Notes: generated by a model from the sequence alone, not told the origin. A stretch of 64,000 nt of DNA from Halalkalicoccus paucihalophilus (GCF_001593955.1 NZ_LTAZ01000001.1:124001-188000), one strand, 5' to 3'; positions 1 to 8,855 are shown, counted from the first letter of the stretch. Numbers and translations: made by a program.

Positions 1-98
1 CGGACCGCGACAACGGGGTCGTCCAGTTCCCCCTCGAAGAACACCGGATCACCGTCTACGCCACCGGCGAGATAGAACTCCGGCGGATCGAGGACTAG
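1..98 (+). CDS. C-terminal end of an unrecognised protein (partial)
   Basis: An open frame enters from the left edge and ends at TAG 96-98. The 31 visible residues end in VYATGEIELRRIED. I do not recognise the family from this fragment. Its stop overlaps the stop of the convergent citramalate synthase gene (95-97). Codon use is GC-rich like its neighbours, so it is probably a real 3' end. Confidence 0.5.
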   Translation, partial: DRDNGVVQFPLEEHRITVYATGEIELRRIED

Positions 99-1471
99 TC
101 GTCGGCGGGCACCGGCTCCGAACCGGCGACGAGCAGGCGATCCAGCGCGTCGACCATCGCCACGACGCTCGCGCGCGTGATGTCGGCGTCGCTGCGCGCG
201 ACCGTCACCGTTCGATCCCCGCGCGACATCGTGACCTCGACGGTCACCACGGCGTCCGTGCCGCCGGTGATCGCGTCGACGTGATAGGAATCGAGCTGGG
301 CGTCGGCCGCCGACCCGAGCGCCTCCCGGACCGCCGAGACCGCCGCATCGACGGGACCGCTGCCGACGCCGCTTGCGACCCGCTCGTCGTCGTCGACGCG
401 GAGCCGAACGCTCGCGGTGGGCGTCGCGCCGCCGCTCGCCGCGGTGAGGTCGAGCAGTTCGACCCGGCGTTCGCGTTCGGTTCCCCTGACGTCCTCGGTG
501 ATCGCAAGCAGGTCCGCGTCCGTGACGCGCTTACCGCGGTCCGCGAGTTCCTTGACCCGGGAGACGACCTCCTCGAGGTTCGCCCCGCTCACCTCGACGT
601 CGTGTTCTGCGAGCGCGGCGCGCGCACCCGCCCGTCCGGTGTGTTTTCCGAGGACGAGCCGGCGTTCCCGACCCACTTTCTCCGGGGAGTAGGGCTCGTA
701 CATCCGCTCGTCCTTGAGCGTGCCGTCCGTGTGGATCCCGCTTTCGTGTGCGAAGGCGTTCTCGCCGATCACGGCCTTGTTCGGGGGCAAGGGAACGCCG
801 GTATAGCGCGAGACGAGCCCCGCCAGATCGTATAACTGGGTGGTGTCGACCGTTTCGACCCCGTAGGAGTGATCGAACGCGATCGCCACCTCCTCTAAGG
901 CGACGTTGCCCGCGCGCTCGCCGACGCCGTTGACGGTCGTGTGGACCAGATCCGCGCCCGCGGCGACGCTCGCAAGCGTGTTCGCCATCCCGAGCCCGAG
1001 GTCGTCGTGGGTGTGGGTACTGGTCGGCCCCAGTTCGGCCAACCGCGAGACGGCCTCTGCGGCTTCATCGGGGCCCGCGTGGCCGACGGTGTCGGCGTAA
1101 CAGACCCGGTCGGCACCAGCCTCTAGTGCCCCGCCGAGCAGTTCGACGAGGAAGTCGAGGTCCGCACGCGAGCCGTCCTCGCCGATGACCTCGACCCAGA
1201 GGCCGTGGTCCGTGGCGTAGTCGACCAGTTCGACCGTGCGCTCGACGACCCCGTCGCGGGTGGTGCCGACCTTGCCCTCGATGTGCCGGTCGCTCGCGGG
1301 GACAACGAGGTTGACGCCGTCGACGCCACACTCGAGCGCGAGGTCGACGTCGCTTTGCACGCCGCGGGCGAAGCTCGTGATCGTCGCGTCCAGCCCGAGG
1401 TCGGTCACACGCGAGATGGTGCGGCGCTCGCCCTCGCCAGTGCAGGCGCTGCCGGCCTCGATGTAGGGCAC
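95..1471 (-). CDS. cimA: (R)-citramalate / 2-isopropylmalate synthase family; N-terminal start unresolved
   Basis: HMGL-like acyltransferase with a LeuA-type C-terminal regulatory domain. The family condenses acetyl-CoA with pyruvate (citramalate) or 2-oxoisovalerate (isopropylmalate) for Ile/Leu synthesis. Visible motifs include THTHDDLGLGMANTL (metal-binding HxH), the flexible HESGIHTDG segment and LGKHTGR, followed by a C-terminal domain. The longest version with a standard start begins at GTG 1471 (458 aa). That version lacks the essential N-terminal strand with the catalytic Arg-Asp (TTLRDGEQAPG). This motif is encoded in the same frame just upstream, to about 1627, but with no ATG, GTG or TTG there. 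The gene is therefore either frameshifted near its 5' end, mis-sequenced, or started unusually. Choosing CimA over LeuA is inference. Confidence 0.8.
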   Translation of the reverse strand: MPYIEAGSACTGEGERRTISRVTDLGLDATITSFARGVQSDVDLALECGVDGVNLVVPASDRHIEGKVGTTRDGVVERTVELVDYATDHGLWVEVIGEDGSRADLDFLVELLGGALEAGADRVCYADTVGHAGPDEAAEAVSRLAELGPTSTHTHDDLGLGMANTLASVAAGADLVHTTVNGVGERAGNVALEEVAIAFDHSYGVETVDTTQLYDLAGLVSRYTGVPLPPNKAVIGENAFAHESGIHTDGTLKDERMYEPYSPEKVGRERRLVLGKHTGRAGARAALAEHDVEVSGANLEEVVSRVKELADRGKRVTDADLLAITEDVRGTERERRVELLDLTAASGGATPTASVRLRVDDDERVASGVGSGPVDAAVSAVREALGSAADAQLDSYHVDAITGGTDAVVTVEVTMSRGDRTVTVARSDADITRASVVAMVDALDRLLVAGSEPVPADD

Positions 1472-1697
1472 GGCAGCGGCATCGAGCGCGCGGGCGATAT
1501 CGGCCTTCTGTTCGGGCGACAGCGAGATACCCGGCGCTTGCTCGCCGTCGCGAAGCGTCGTGTCGAGAACGTCTACCGAGTCGAGCGATTCGAGCCGTTC
1601 GAAAAGTGGGTTATATTCGGGGGAGAATTTCGCATCCAGCCGGGTCGCCCCGACTTCCTCTATCCTCCGTAACCGAATGGTGAGGGTTGCTCTCCAT
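1472..1697 (-). other. 5' coding region of cimA lacking an in-frame start (possible frameshift)
   Basis: The cimA frame stays open upstream of 1471 and encodes the family's conserved beginning (EYNPLFERL, DVLDTTLRDGEQ, then ISLSPEQK). It runs back to a TGA near 1728 without ATG, GTG or TTG. An ATG at 1697-1695 lies about 26-30 bases after a TATA-like ctatatc (722-728 of the second kilobase, i.e. 1722-1728), the usual leaderless spacing. However, it reads in another frame and stops at a TAA near 1613. One base fewer, for example in the C5 tract (G5 on the + strand, 1618-1622) or the four-base tract near 1650, would join this ATG to the conserved frame. Confidence 0.55.
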
Positions 1698-1721
1698 TGT
1701 ACCCTGACGATGGGGCAGGTC

Positions 1722-1728
1722 CTATATC
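1722..1728 (-). promoter_or_regulatory. TATA-like box for cimA
   Basis: On the minus strand this reads gatatag. It is the only A/T-rich heptamer in the gap and lies 25-31 bases before the ATG at 1697-1695, the normal haloarchaeal distance for a leaderless start. Confidence 0.35.
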
Positions 1729-1763
1729 AACGTGGTGGTCCCGTCAGATAACCGGGGTTCGTA

Positions 1764-2105
1764 TCACTCTACTATCTCGATCCGGTCGCCGACGCGGACG
1801 CCTTCGACGGTTCCCGCCGGGAGTTCGAGGATCCTATCGGCCCGCCCGCGCCCGACGCCGGTCCGGGCGTCCAAACGGTCGACGTGGGTGACCTCGTGGT
1901 CGACGAGCCAGACCGCGTCGATCGGAAACGGGACGAACAGCATGTGCAGCGATCGGGTAACGGGCTTGCCGAACTCGAAGACCAGTGCGTAATCGTCGGG
2001 GATCGACCGGCGGAACATCAGCCCGCGGGCACGGGCGAGAAACGAGTCGGCGACCTCGACGTCGGTGGCGATAGTGATGTCGAGGTCGCGGTGAACGAGG
2101 CGCAC
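1764..2105 (-). CDS. DUF192 family protein
   Basis: About 113 aa and typical of DUF192, a small beta-rich family found across bacteria and archaea with no settled function. Family hallmarks are the ARGLMFRRSIP segment, the acidic/aromatic stretch DYALVFEFGKP, the MLFVPFPIDAVWL core and the terminal ILELPAGTVEGVRVGDRI. I chose GTG 2105 because homologues usually begin just before the VRLVHRD strand. A GTG at 2126 would add seven residues. The gene is monocistronic and divergent from the HNH-like gene that follows. Confidence 0.75.
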   Translation of the reverse strand: MRLVHRDLDITIATDVEVADSFLARARGLMFRRSIPDDYALVFEFGKPVTRSLHMLFVPFPIDAVWLVDHEVTHVDRLDARTGVGRGRADRILELPAGTVEGVRVGDRIEIVE

Positions 2106-2189
2106 ACGGGAACTCGGCAAACCCACGGCATGAGCCTTGTGGCCGGCACGGAACCCTTTTGACCCGATCGCTCGAAAACGACCTACCGG

Positions 2190-2705
2190 ATGGAGCGAAC
2201 ACCGAGCGGCACCCCGGTGGGCGTCGACGACCCCTACGAGCACGTCGAGCGCTGTGACCATCTCACGAGCGACGGCCGCTGTCGGTTCGCGATCGAGCGA
2301 CCCGAGGAGGACCCCGGGTTCGCCCGCGAACGGCACGCGGAGGGGTATGTGTGTCTCGTAAGCGAGGAGGAATGCGACTGGTGTGACTGTCCGCACTTTC
2401 GATCGCGGGCGAGCGACCGGGAGTGTCGTCGCTGCGGACTGGAGGAGCGACGGATGGCCCACACGCACGAGCGTCCGCTGCTCGAGGAACACCACCTCTC
2501 GTATCCGGGGGACGGTGAAGACCCCAGCCACGAAATCACGGTCGTCCTCTGTCGGTGGTGTCACGCGCGGATCCACGACTCGTGGGCGCGCATCGACGAC
2601 GACGCCTCTCCGAGCGCCGAGGCGCTCGCCGAAGCGGAAGGTCGGCGGAGCCGCGAACTCGACGAGGTGGGTTTCGAACCCGCAAGCGAGCGCTACGAGC
2701 GGTGA
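2190..2705 (+). CDS. HNH-like zinc-binding protein
   Basis: 171 aa and Cys/His-rich. A first Cys cluster covers about residues 22-70 (RCDHL, RCRF, CLVSEEECDWCDCPHF). A CRRCGLEE knuckle follows, then an HNH-type core (ERPLLEEHHLSY...LCRWCHARIHDSW). The paired CxxC motifs and the HH..CRWCHARIH order match HNH nuclease-fold proteins common in haloarchaea. Whether it cuts DNA is unknown. It has no signal peptide or membrane segment. ATG 2190 follows the DUF192 promoter region, so the two genes diverge. Confidence 0.65.
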   Translation: MERTPSGTPVGVDDPYEHVERCDHLTSDGRCRFAIERPEEDPGFARERHAEGYVCLVSEEECDWCDCPHFRSRASDRECRRCGLEERRMAHTHERPLLEEHHLSYPGDGEDPSHEITVVLCRWCHARIHDSWARIDDDASPSAEALAEAEGRRSRELDEVGFEPASERYER

Positions 2706-2744
2706 TCCGCGCCCCTTTTGCCCGCCGACCCGCTACTGCCGGCA

Positions 2745-3296
2745 ATGAGAATCGACGTGGTCGACAACCACGGCCAGTTCACCCATCTCGAAGGACGGGT
2801 GCTCCGCGACATCGGCGTCGAGACGGAGACGATCGACAACGAAACACCGCCGGAGGAGATCGACGCCGACGGCCTCGTCCTCTCGGGCGGTCCCGACATG
2901 GACCGGGCGGGCCGGTGCGGGGAGTACCTCGACCTCGACGTCCCCGTGTTGGGGATCTGTCTCGGGATGCAGGTGATCGCGGACGAACTCGGCGGTTCCG
3001 TCGGAAACGGCGAGTACGGGGGGTACGCCGACGTCACCGTCGAGATCGTCGCGGAGGAGGACCATCTCGTGGGCTCGCTCGCGCCAGAGACCCGCGTCTG
3101 GGCGAGTCACGCAGACGAGGTGACTGAACTCCCCGAGGGATTCGAACGCACCGCCAGAAGCGACGTCTGTGGGATCGAGGCGATGAGCGATCCCGATCGG
3201 GCGCTCTACGGCGTCCAGTGGCATCCCGAGGTCGCACACACGGAAGCGGGTGAAGAGGTCTTCGAGAACTTCCGGTCGGTCTGTGAGACCCGGTAA
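2745..3296 (+). CDS. guaAa: GMP synthase, glutamine amidotransferase subunit
   Basis: 184 aa, the usual size for the separate archaeal GATase subunit. It releases ammonia from glutamine for the partner ATP-pyrophosphatase subunit, which converts XMP to GMP. The class I GATase nucleophile lies in LGICLGMQVI (Cys72), and the His/Glu pair is in VQWHPEVAHTEAG. SGGPDMDRA forms the oxyanion-side loop. ATG 2745 is preferred over an upstream alternative because homologues start with the MRIDVVDNHGQ strand. The partner subunit is not in this window. Confidence 0.93.
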   Translation: MRIDVVDNHGQFTHLEGRVLRDIGVETETIDNETPPEEIDADGLVLSGGPDMDRAGRCGEYLDLDVPVLGICLGMQVIADELGGSVGNGEYGGYADVTVEIVAEEDHLVGSLAPETRVWASHADEVTELPEGFERTARSDVCGIEAMSDPDRALYGVQWHPEVAHTEAGEEVFENFRSVCETR

Positions 3297-3539
3297 CTAC
3301 TCCTCGGCGGACTCGAACAGGTCGTCGACGGCCGACTCGGCGGCCAGCACGGCCTCTTCTGCGACCTGCTCTGCTTCGTCGTCCTCGACGTTGAGATAGA
3401 CGTCGACCTTGAGGACGCCGTCCTCGAAGCGCACCGTTACGTCCAGGTCGTCGACCTCCGAGCGACGGTACCGCGAGAAGATCAGCCCTTCTGCGGCCTC
3501 GGCCGCGGTCCGTACGACCTCCTCGTCCGTCGGTTCCAT
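3297..3539 (-). CDS. DUF3194 family protein, downstream of prefoldin beta
   Basis: 80 aa, acidic and alpha/beta (EEVVRTAAEAAEGLIFSRYRRSEVDDLDVTVRFEDG, then a long acidic helix). The family is DUF3194, an archaeal protein usually encoded directly after prefoldin beta and of unknown role. Its ATG abuts the last base of the prefoldin stop codon (3540), so the two are almost certainly co-transcribed and translationally coupled. A role with the chaperone is inferred from position only. Confidence 0.75.
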   Translation of the reverse strand: MEPTDEEVVRTAAEAAEGLIFSRYRRSEVDDLDVTVRFEDGVLKVDVYLNVEDDEAEQVAEEAVLAAESAVDDLFESAEE

Positions 3540-3938
3540 CTACGCGCCGCCGGGACCGGGGCTCGGACCGCCTGCCGGGCCCGCCGGACCGCCCGCACCG
3601 CCGAGCATCTGCTGGAGTTCCTGCTGGAGCTCCTCGAACTGCGTCTGGACGCGCTCTTCCTGTTTCTTCAGCGTTTCGAGGCGGACCTCGAGGCTGTCAA
3701 CCTTCTCGTCGAGTTCGTCCTCGGCGCTCTCGCGGTCGGTCTCGATCAGAAGTTCGCCGGCCTCGCGGTACATCGTGGTCCCCTCCTCGACGTCCTCGAG
3801 GGTTTCGAGGGCGCTTTGGGACTCGTTGAGCGTGGACTCGGCCTGGTTCTTCTGGGCGGCGACCTGCTGGGCCGTCTCCTGGAGGTCCTGTAGCTGTTCG
3901 AGTTTCTCCTGTGCTTCCGGCGGTAGGTTGCCCTGCAT
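3540..3938 (-). CDS. pfdB: Prefoldin subunit beta
   Basis: 132 aa. The beta subunit of the hexameric archaeal chaperone passes unfolded proteins to the thermosome. Two long coiled-coil helices ([21 protein letters not shown] and the C-terminal [22 protein letters not shown]) flank the beta hairpin around residues 45-70. The tail is a Gly/Pro/Ala-rich stretch ([19 protein letters not shown]), longer than in many homologues. ATG 3938 gives the standard [10 protein letters not shown] start. It belongs to the minus-strand L37Ae-Rpo12-Pcc1 neighbourhood, but the DUF2062 gene on the opposite strand separates it from pcc1. Confidence 0.93.
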   Translation of the reverse strand: MQGNLPPEAQEKLEQLQDLQETAQQVAAQKNQAESTLNESQSALETLEDVEEGTTMYREAGELLIETDRESAEDELDEKVDSLEVRLETLKKQEERVQTQFEELQQELQQMLGGAGGPAGPAGGPSPGPGGA

Positions 3939-4070
3939 ACCCCGACCGAGGCGACCCGGACTGAAAAACCCCCGCTTTGGCCCGCCGAGTGGGAGAACAC
4001 CCCACGGTAGGGAGGAACCGGCGCGAGCAGTGCGAAGCGTTGATTCCACTGGAAGCCGTGCGGACAGACA

Positions 4071-4556
4071 ATGCTCCGAGAGCGGGTAATGGCCTATCGG
4101 AGGGCCGTCCGATCGGAACTCGAAGCGGTCTCCGCGGAGAACCACCCGCCACACGACATCGCCGCGAGCTTCGCCATCGGGGTCTTCATCACGGCGCTTC
4201 CGACGCTGGGGACGGGACTGCTTCTGTTCGTCGCCATCGTCTACCTCTTCGATCGGGTGAGCAAACTCGCGCTGTTCGCCTCGGTCGTCGTCCTCAACCC
4301 GGCCGCCAAATGGGGCGTCTACGCGGCGAGTTTCTGGATCGGCACCCTCCTGCTCGGTCCGGTTCCGGGCGTCTCCCCCGCGGACGTCTCCTTCGGGGCG
4401 GGACCGGGGATCGTCGCCCGGCTCCTGCTCGGGAACGTGCTCCTCGCGGTCGTCTTCACCGTCATCGGCTACGTACTGGCGCTCCGGTTCGTCAGGGCGT
4501 GCCGAGGACACGAGATAGGGATCGCCGAACTCCTGCCGGAACGACCGTCGAAATGA
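4071..4556 (+). CDS. DUF2062 membrane protein
   Basis: 161 aa. The conserved DUF2062 core ([25 protein letters not shown]) leads into two or three membrane segments. [16 protein letters not shown] is the other family signature, and a last hydrophobic helix lies near residues 125-145. It is an integral membrane protein of unknown activity; some fused relatives act in glycan export. It is convergent with pcc1 and lies back to back with pfdB, splitting an otherwise single-strand cluster. Confidence 0.8.
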   Translation: MLRERVMAYRRAVRSELEAVSAENHPPHDIAASFAIGVFITALPTLGTGLLLFVAIVYLFDRVSKLALFASVVVLNPAAKWGVYAASFWIGTLLLGPVPGVSPADVSFGAGPGIVARLLLGNVLLAVVFTVIGYVLALRFVRACRGHEIGIAELLPERPSK

Positions 4557-4589
4557 GGTCGCCATCGCACCCGGGAGACATGAGACGTT

Positions 4590-4859
4590 CTACTCGGCGG
4601 GACGCGATCCGGTCCGGGTTCGACCGACCGTCTCGGCCACGTCGACCAGCGTCAGCCACGTGTTCATCGCCGCGCGCAACGCGACGAGGTCCTCGGCTTC
4701 GATGTGGACCGAGAGCGTCTCCCCCTCGCGCGAGAGGACCGTCCACGAGCGCTCGTCGTCGATCTCGCCGATCTCGGGGCGGATCGAGCGCTCGACGAGG
4801 CGTGCACGGGATCGGTCGTCGTACTCGAACGTCAGAAACGAGTCGTGGGGCGCGCTCAC
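4590..4859 (-). CDS. pcc1: KEOPS complex subunit Pcc1
   Basis: 89 aa, the length of archaeal Pcc1. Pcc1 dimerises within KEOPS, which with Kae1/Bud32/Cgi121 makes the t6A37 modification in ANN-decoding tRNAs. The family pattern is two beta strands, a helix, then [22 protein letters not shown]. Its ATG overlaps the rpo12 stop by 4 bp (4856-4859), so the two are coupled. Placement after L37Ae and Rpo12 is typical for haloarchaea. Confidence 0.88.
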   Translation of the reverse strand: MSAPHDSFLTFEYDDRSRARLVERSIRPEIGEIDDERSWTVLSREGETLSVHIEAEDLVALRAAMNTWLTLVDVAETVGRTRTGSRPAE

Positions 4860-4990
4860 TCGACGTCGACTTCCTTGACGTCGCGGCTGCGCTCCTTGAG
4901 CAGGACGCGGTGCCCGCAGTACGGACAGCGAACGCCGCCGTACTCGTCGAGTTCGACGTCGCGTTTACACCGCGAGCACTTGTAGCTCAT
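4856..4990 (-). CDS. rpo12: DNA-directed RNA polymerase subunit Rpo12 (RpoP)
   Basis: 44 aa zinc-ribbon subunit of archaeal RNA polymerase (RpoP/Rpb12 type). The two zinc knuckles CSRC (residues 5-8) and CPYC (22-25) are intact, and the C-terminus is basic then acidic ([15 protein letters not shown]). ATG 4990 gives the standard MSYKCSRC start and overlaps the L37Ae stop by 4 bp. Its own stop overlaps the pcc1 start, making a three-gene overlapping operon. Confidence 0.95.
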   Translation of the reverse strand: MSYKCSRCKRDVELDEYGGVRCPYCGHRVLLKERSRDVKEVDVE

Positions 4991-5265
4991 TCGTCCTCGG
5001 AGAGGGCCGCACGAATCGATCGCGAGACGGTACGTCCGGCGGGCGTCTCGGGTCGGTAGGTGCCGCCCGCGAACTCGTAGCCACACGCGCCACACCGCCA
5101 GATCCCGGTGCCGGCCCGCGAGACGTCGTCCCCACCACAGTCGGGACAGGTGTGCGAATCGTGCATGTCATCCTCGATGTCCGAGACCCGGCGGCGCGCG
5201 ACGCGACCGTAGCGCGCACCGAAGCGCCCCGCGCTGCCGACGCCTCCCGATTTGCTTCTAGCCAT
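4987..5265 (-). CDS. rpl37ae: 50S ribosomal protein L37Ae (eL43)
   Basis: 92 aa zinc-binding large-subunit protein. The basic N-terminus ([21 protein letters not shown]) suits rRNA binding. It precedes a CPDC...CGAC zinc finger (residues about 38-59) and the conserved [17 protein letters not shown] 5265 is the family start; an upstream GTG at 5295 would add an atypical extension. It is the first gene of the overlapping L37Ae-rpo12-pcc1 set. Confidence 0.95.
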   Translation of the reverse strand: MARSKSGGVGSAGRFGARYGRVARRRVSDIEDDMHDSHTCPDCGGDDVSRAGTGIWRCGACGYEFAGGTYRPETPAGRTVSRSIRAALSEDE

Positions 5266-5340
5266 AGTACCAGTCAGTACCCGCAGGGCGCACATAAGCC
5301 TGTCCTTCGCGACCGTCGCACCCCGCTCGCGACGGGTCGG

Positions 5341-6072
5341 TTAGTCCACCCCAAAACCTTCCTCGTCCAACAGTTCGTTGAGATCCGCCCGCACCCGCTC
5401 GCCGGTCTCGCGGTCGGGGGCAGTGGTCACGACCCTGTTTTCCTGCACGCTCGAGCCGTCCCGAAGCAGCAGTCGGACGTTGCCGTTCGCGCCCGCGCGG
5501 GTCGCCTTCGCGCGCAGCCCCGATCGCGAGCCACTACCCCCGGCGTCGATCGGCCCCGGAATCACCTTCTTGACGTGGGGGTGGCCCGCGACGTGGTGGA
5601 TGACCTTCATCCCGGTTCGCCCCCCGATCAACGTCGAGTGGCTCCCGCCGATCTTCCCCTCGGGGGGCGTGTCGACGGTCGCCAGCGCGGGCTCGCCGAT
5701 CCGGCCGCGCACGGCCTCGACAGGGTCGTCGTCCGCGTCGGTCACTCGATAGAAGTCGTAGTGGAGTTGGGCGCGGATCTCCGCGAGGACCTCCCGATCG
5801 CCGGCGGCGTACACCTCCTGAGGACGCTTTCGCTGGATCTCGTCTGCGACCCGGCCCGCGAAGTTCCGGCGCTCGACGACCTCGGCGGGGTCGCCCGATT
5901 CGGGGACCGTCGTGATCGTCGTCTCGCCGAGCACGTCCTCGCCGTTGAGCATCGTCAGCGTGACCCGGTCCCGGTCGATCTCACAGACCACGCTGTCGGC
6001 GTTCGCCGAGCGACAGACCAGACAGTAATCGCCCGGCTTCTCGAGCTCCGAGTGACACTCGCGACACCGCAT
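5341..6072 (-). CDS. DUF2103 family (predicted metal-binding) protein
   Basis: 243 aa. The N-terminus has a small zinc ribbon, CRECHSELEKPGDYCLVCRS (residues 3-22). A predicted RNA/nucleotide-binding region follows, and then the DUF2103 core (IGGSHSTLIGGRTGMKVIHHVAGHPHVKKVIPGPI, with many His and Gly). ATG 6072 puts the CxxC at residues 3 and 6, as in haloarchaeal homologues. Function is unknown. It lies upstream of and codirectional with L37Ae, separated by 75 b. Confidence 0.78.
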   Translation of the reverse strand: MRCRECHSELEKPGDYCLVCRSANADSVVCEIDRDRVTLTMLNGEDVLGETTITTVPESGDPAEVVERRNFAGRVADEIQRKRPQEVYAAGDREVLAEIRAQLHYDFYRVTDADDDPVEAVRGRIGEPALATVDTPPEGKIGGSHSTLIGGRTGMKVIHHVAGHPHVKKVIPGPIDAGGSGSRSGLRAKATRAGANGNVRLLLRDGSSVQENRVVTTAPDRETGERVRADLNELLDEEGFGVD

Positions 6073-6149
6073 CGCTCTCCCTACCCCGCGGTGGAATAAA
6101 ACCCGACCGCTTCCGACAGCCATTCGTCCCGGGCCGCCAAGGGGAGGGC

Positions 6150-6917
6150 ATGGAACCGACTCTCCCGAAGATCGGTCTCGGGACGATGGGCATCGAGGAC
6201 CCCGATACCATCGCGCGGGCGATCGAACTGGGCTATCACCACCTCGACACCGCACAGATCTACGAGAACGAGGACGTGGTCGGCGAGGGGATCGCCCGCG
6301 CCGACGTGTCCCGCGAGGAACTCACGGTGGCCACGAAGGTCTGGGCCGATAACCTCGCGCCCGAGGACGTCCGGTCGAGTGCGGAGGCGAGCCTCGACCG
6401 ACTGGGTCTCGATTTCGTAGAGCTGCTCTACGTCCATCGCCCCATCGAGGCCTACGATCCCGGGGCGACGCTCCCGGAGTTCGATTCGCTCCGCGAGGAC
6501 GGGCTGATCGAGCACGTCGGCCTGAGCAACTTCTCGATCGACCAACTCGAGGAAGCTCGTGAAATCCTCGCCGGGCCGATCGCGGCCCATCAGGTCGAGA
6601 TGCACCCGCTCTATGGACAGCGCGAACTGCTCGAATACGCCCGTACCGCACGGCACACGCTCGTCGCGTACTCGCCGCTCGCACAGGGGGCGGTGTTCGA
6701 ACTCCCCGAGATCCGGGAGGTCGCCGAGGAACGGGGGGTCAGCGAGGCAGAAGTGAGCCTCGCGTGGCTCACGGCGAAAGACGGCGTCGTCACCATCCCG
6801 AAGGCAAGCAGCGAGGAGCACTTGGAGGCGAACCTCGCGGGTGCCGGCCTCGAACTAACCGCCGAGGAACGCGAGCGGATCGAGGGGATCGAGGAGGAGC
6901 GAAAACTGTTCGAGTGA
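6150..6917 (+). CDS. Aldo/keto reductase
   Basis: 255 aa NADPH-dependent oxidoreductase of the AKR (beta/alpha)8 fold. The catalytic tetrad can be seen: Asp and Tyr in HLDTAQIYENEDVVGEG, Lys in ATKVW and His in LYVHRPI. The cofactor-binding end VTIPKASSEEHLEANL is intact. Many haloarchaea carry several of these, and the physiological substrate cannot be read from the sequence. It stands alone, divergent from the DUF2103 gene. Confidence 0.9.
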   Translation: MEPTLPKIGLGTMGIEDPDTIARAIELGYHHLDTAQIYENEDVVGEGIARADVSREELTVATKVWADNLAPEDVRSSAEASLDRLGLDFVELLYVHRPIEAYDPGATLPEFDSLREDGLIEHVGLSNFSIDQLEEAREILAGPIAAHQVEMHPLYGQRELLEYARTARHTLVAYSPLAQGAVFELPEIREVAEERGVSEAEVSLAWLTAKDGVVTIPKASSEEHLEANLAGAGLELTAEERERIEGIEEERKLFE

Positions 6918-6989
6918 GAGCACCTCGTCGAACGGGAATCGGAGGTATTCGAGGAGATGGAAAAGGCCGAGCCGATGTGGATTCGGGAA

Positions 6990-7493
6990 CTAGTTGAGCG
7001 CCCAGATCGAGTAGTTCAGGACGGCGGCGAAGGTGACCCATGCGAGATACGGCACGAGCAGGGCGGCCGCACGGCGATCCACCCGAGAGAAGGCGACGAT
7101 GGTCGCGCCGATCAACAGCCAGAGGACGAGGATGATCCCGAGCGCGAGCAGGAGTTCCTGAGCCGCGAAGAAGGCGGGCGACCACGCGACGTTGACGACC
7201 ATCTGCAGCGCGAAAACGCCGAGGGCGACCTTCACTGCACGGTTCTCGAACCCTTGGCGGTAGACGAGGTAGGCGGCGATCCCCATCAGAGTGAACAGAA
7301 GCGTCCAGACGATTCCGAAGGCCGCACCCGGCGGGTAGAACCACGGTTTCTCGAGCGCCTGGAACCACGCGCTGTCCGGAGTGGTAAAGGGAACGCCGAG
7401 CGCACCGATCAGGTTGATCACGACCGCGGCAGCGAGCGCGCCGAGGACCTCGCGGGGAGTGATCCGGACGCCGGCAACGGAAAGCTCGGTCAT
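6990..7493 (-). CDS. TspO/MBR family tryptophan-rich sensory protein
   Basis: 167 aa with five predicted membrane helices. Family signatures are KPWFYPPGAAFGIVWTLLF, NVAWSPAFFAAQ and the terminal LVPYLAWVTFAAVLNYSIWALN. TspO proteins bind tetrapyrroles and other hydrophobic ligands and influence stress or light responses. I chose ATG 7493; a GTG at 7514 would add seven residues. It lies 33 bases downstream of truD on the same strand. Confidence 0.9.
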   Translation of the reverse strand: MTELSVAGVRITPREVLGALAAAVVINLIGALGVPFTTPDSAWFQALEKPWFYPPGAAFGIVWTLLFTLMGIAAYLVYRQGFENRAVKVALGVFALQMVVNVAWSPAFFAAQELLLALGIILVLWLLIGATIVAFSRVDRRAAALLVPYLAWVTFAAVLNYSIWALN

Positions 7494-7526
7494 AGCCGTC
7501 AGTAGGGACGCCACGACGATAAACGG

Positions 7527-8855
7527 TTAGCCGAGATCTCGCGGGTCGCACTTCAGGTACTCGCGGAGCACAACGGTGGCATACGAGCCGCTCGGAAGCG
7601 AGAAGTCGAAGGTGAGCGGCTCGCGCTCGACCGAGAGATCCGTCGTCAGCAGGATCGCCCTGCGGGTCCCGGTCAAGTGAAACTCGCCGGGCAACTCGAA
7701 GTCGGCAGGTGAGATCCCGGCCTCGTCGAGCACCTCACGTTCGATCTCGCCGGGTTCGTCCTCGCCGAGTTCCGTTTCGGTGCCGACGAGCGGCGCGGTG
7801 ACGAACGCTCTCTTCCGGGCGATGTGGCGGTTGATCGTCTCGACGCGGTTTTCGGTCACACGCTGGGTTCGACTGATATCGGGGCGCGCGAGTCCGGCAG
7901 GAGCCTCGGCGTCGGCGAAACAGACCACGTCGCCCGCGACCGCGCGGTCGAAGGGTAGACCCCGTTCGAGGCGCTCGCTCAGGATCCGGTTGAACAGGGA
8001 GGATTGGGCGGCGTTGACGAACAGCCGCTGGAGATTGGTGGGTGCGGTTTCGAGAGCAGCGCGAAAATCCGCCTCGCTCTCCGCCCCGTCCTCGACGAGC
8101 CGATGGAGCATGGCGCGCTCGAACCCGAGTTTGCGGGGAAAGCGTTCGAGCGCCCCGTCCCAGTCATCGGTATCGCCTACGTACGCCCGCGCCGCCTGCG
8201 TATCCTCGGGCTCCGAATCACGGGGATTGGCGAGGTACTCCATGACCGCCCCGCGCCAGTCCTCGCGGGCGATCGCCAGGCCCACCCGGTGGGTGACGGG
8301 CCGGCGACTGCCGAAACGCTGCTGGCCGAAGTAGTTCGGGACCCCGACCGAGCCGCCGCCGAACGCCCGAAGCTCCTCGGTGATCGCCCCGCAGTTCTCG
8401 GGATCGGCGTCCCGAACCCGAATGCGAAACTCGTTGCCCGCCAGATCGCCGAACTGGAGAGCGCGCCCGGCACGCCCGACGACCTCGATCTCCACGTCGC
8501 GGATCTCGGGGAGGGCCGCCGGATCCGCCTTCATCACGCTGAACAGTTGAGTGGTCACGGCGCGCTTGTCCTTCGTCCCCGCCCACGAGACGCGCTCGCG
8601 GCTCGCCCCCATCGCGTCCGAGAGCCGCCGGACGAAGTCGTTGGTGTCCCAGCCCCGGAGGGTGGCCCGAACCACGAGATGCGGATAGGCATCGGGGTCG
8701 GCATCGGCCGGTTGGGTATCGAAGTCCTCGATCTCGCGGACCCGGAAGTCCCCATCGCGCTCGCGGATCGTCCCGGCGATTCCTCCGGTGCTGCTGGCGT
8801 AGTACTCCATGCCGACCTCGCGCTCGATGGGGTGGGCAGGGAGGTAGTCGTTCAT
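7527..8855 (-). CDS. truD: tRNA pseudouridine(13) synthase TruD
   Basis: 442 aa. TruD makes pseudouridine at tRNA position 13. The catalytic motif [13 protein letters not shown] carries the nucleophilic Asp, and the TruD insertion domain follows ([20 protein letters not shown] is the classic NYFGxQRFG signature). Start ATG 8855 is preferred to a GTG at 8867; homologues begin MxEYLPxxPxxxxVGMxYY. It is convergent with nothing and codirectional with tspO. The length is normal for the archaeal type. Confidence 0.93.
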   Translation of the reverse strand: MNDYLPAHPIEREVGMEYYASSTGGIAGTIRERDGDFRVREIEDFDTQPADADPDAYPHLVVRATLRGWDTNDFVRRLSDAMGASRERVSWAGTKDKRAVTTQLFSVMKADPAALPEIRDVEIEVVGRAGRALQFGDLAGNEFRIRVRDADPENCGAITEELRAFGGGSVGVPNYFGQQRFGSRRPVTHRVGLAIAREDWRGAVMEYLANPRDSEPEDTQAARAYVGDTDDWDGALERFPRKLGFERAMLHRLVEDGAESEADFRAALETAPTNLQRLFVNAAQSSLFNRILSERLERGLPFDRAVAGDVVCFADAEAPAGLARPDISRTQRVTENRVETINRHIARKRAFVTAPLVGTETELGEDEPGEIEREVLDEAGISPADFELPGEFHLTGTRRAILLTTDLSVEREPLTFDFSLPSGSYATVVLREYLKCDPRDLG

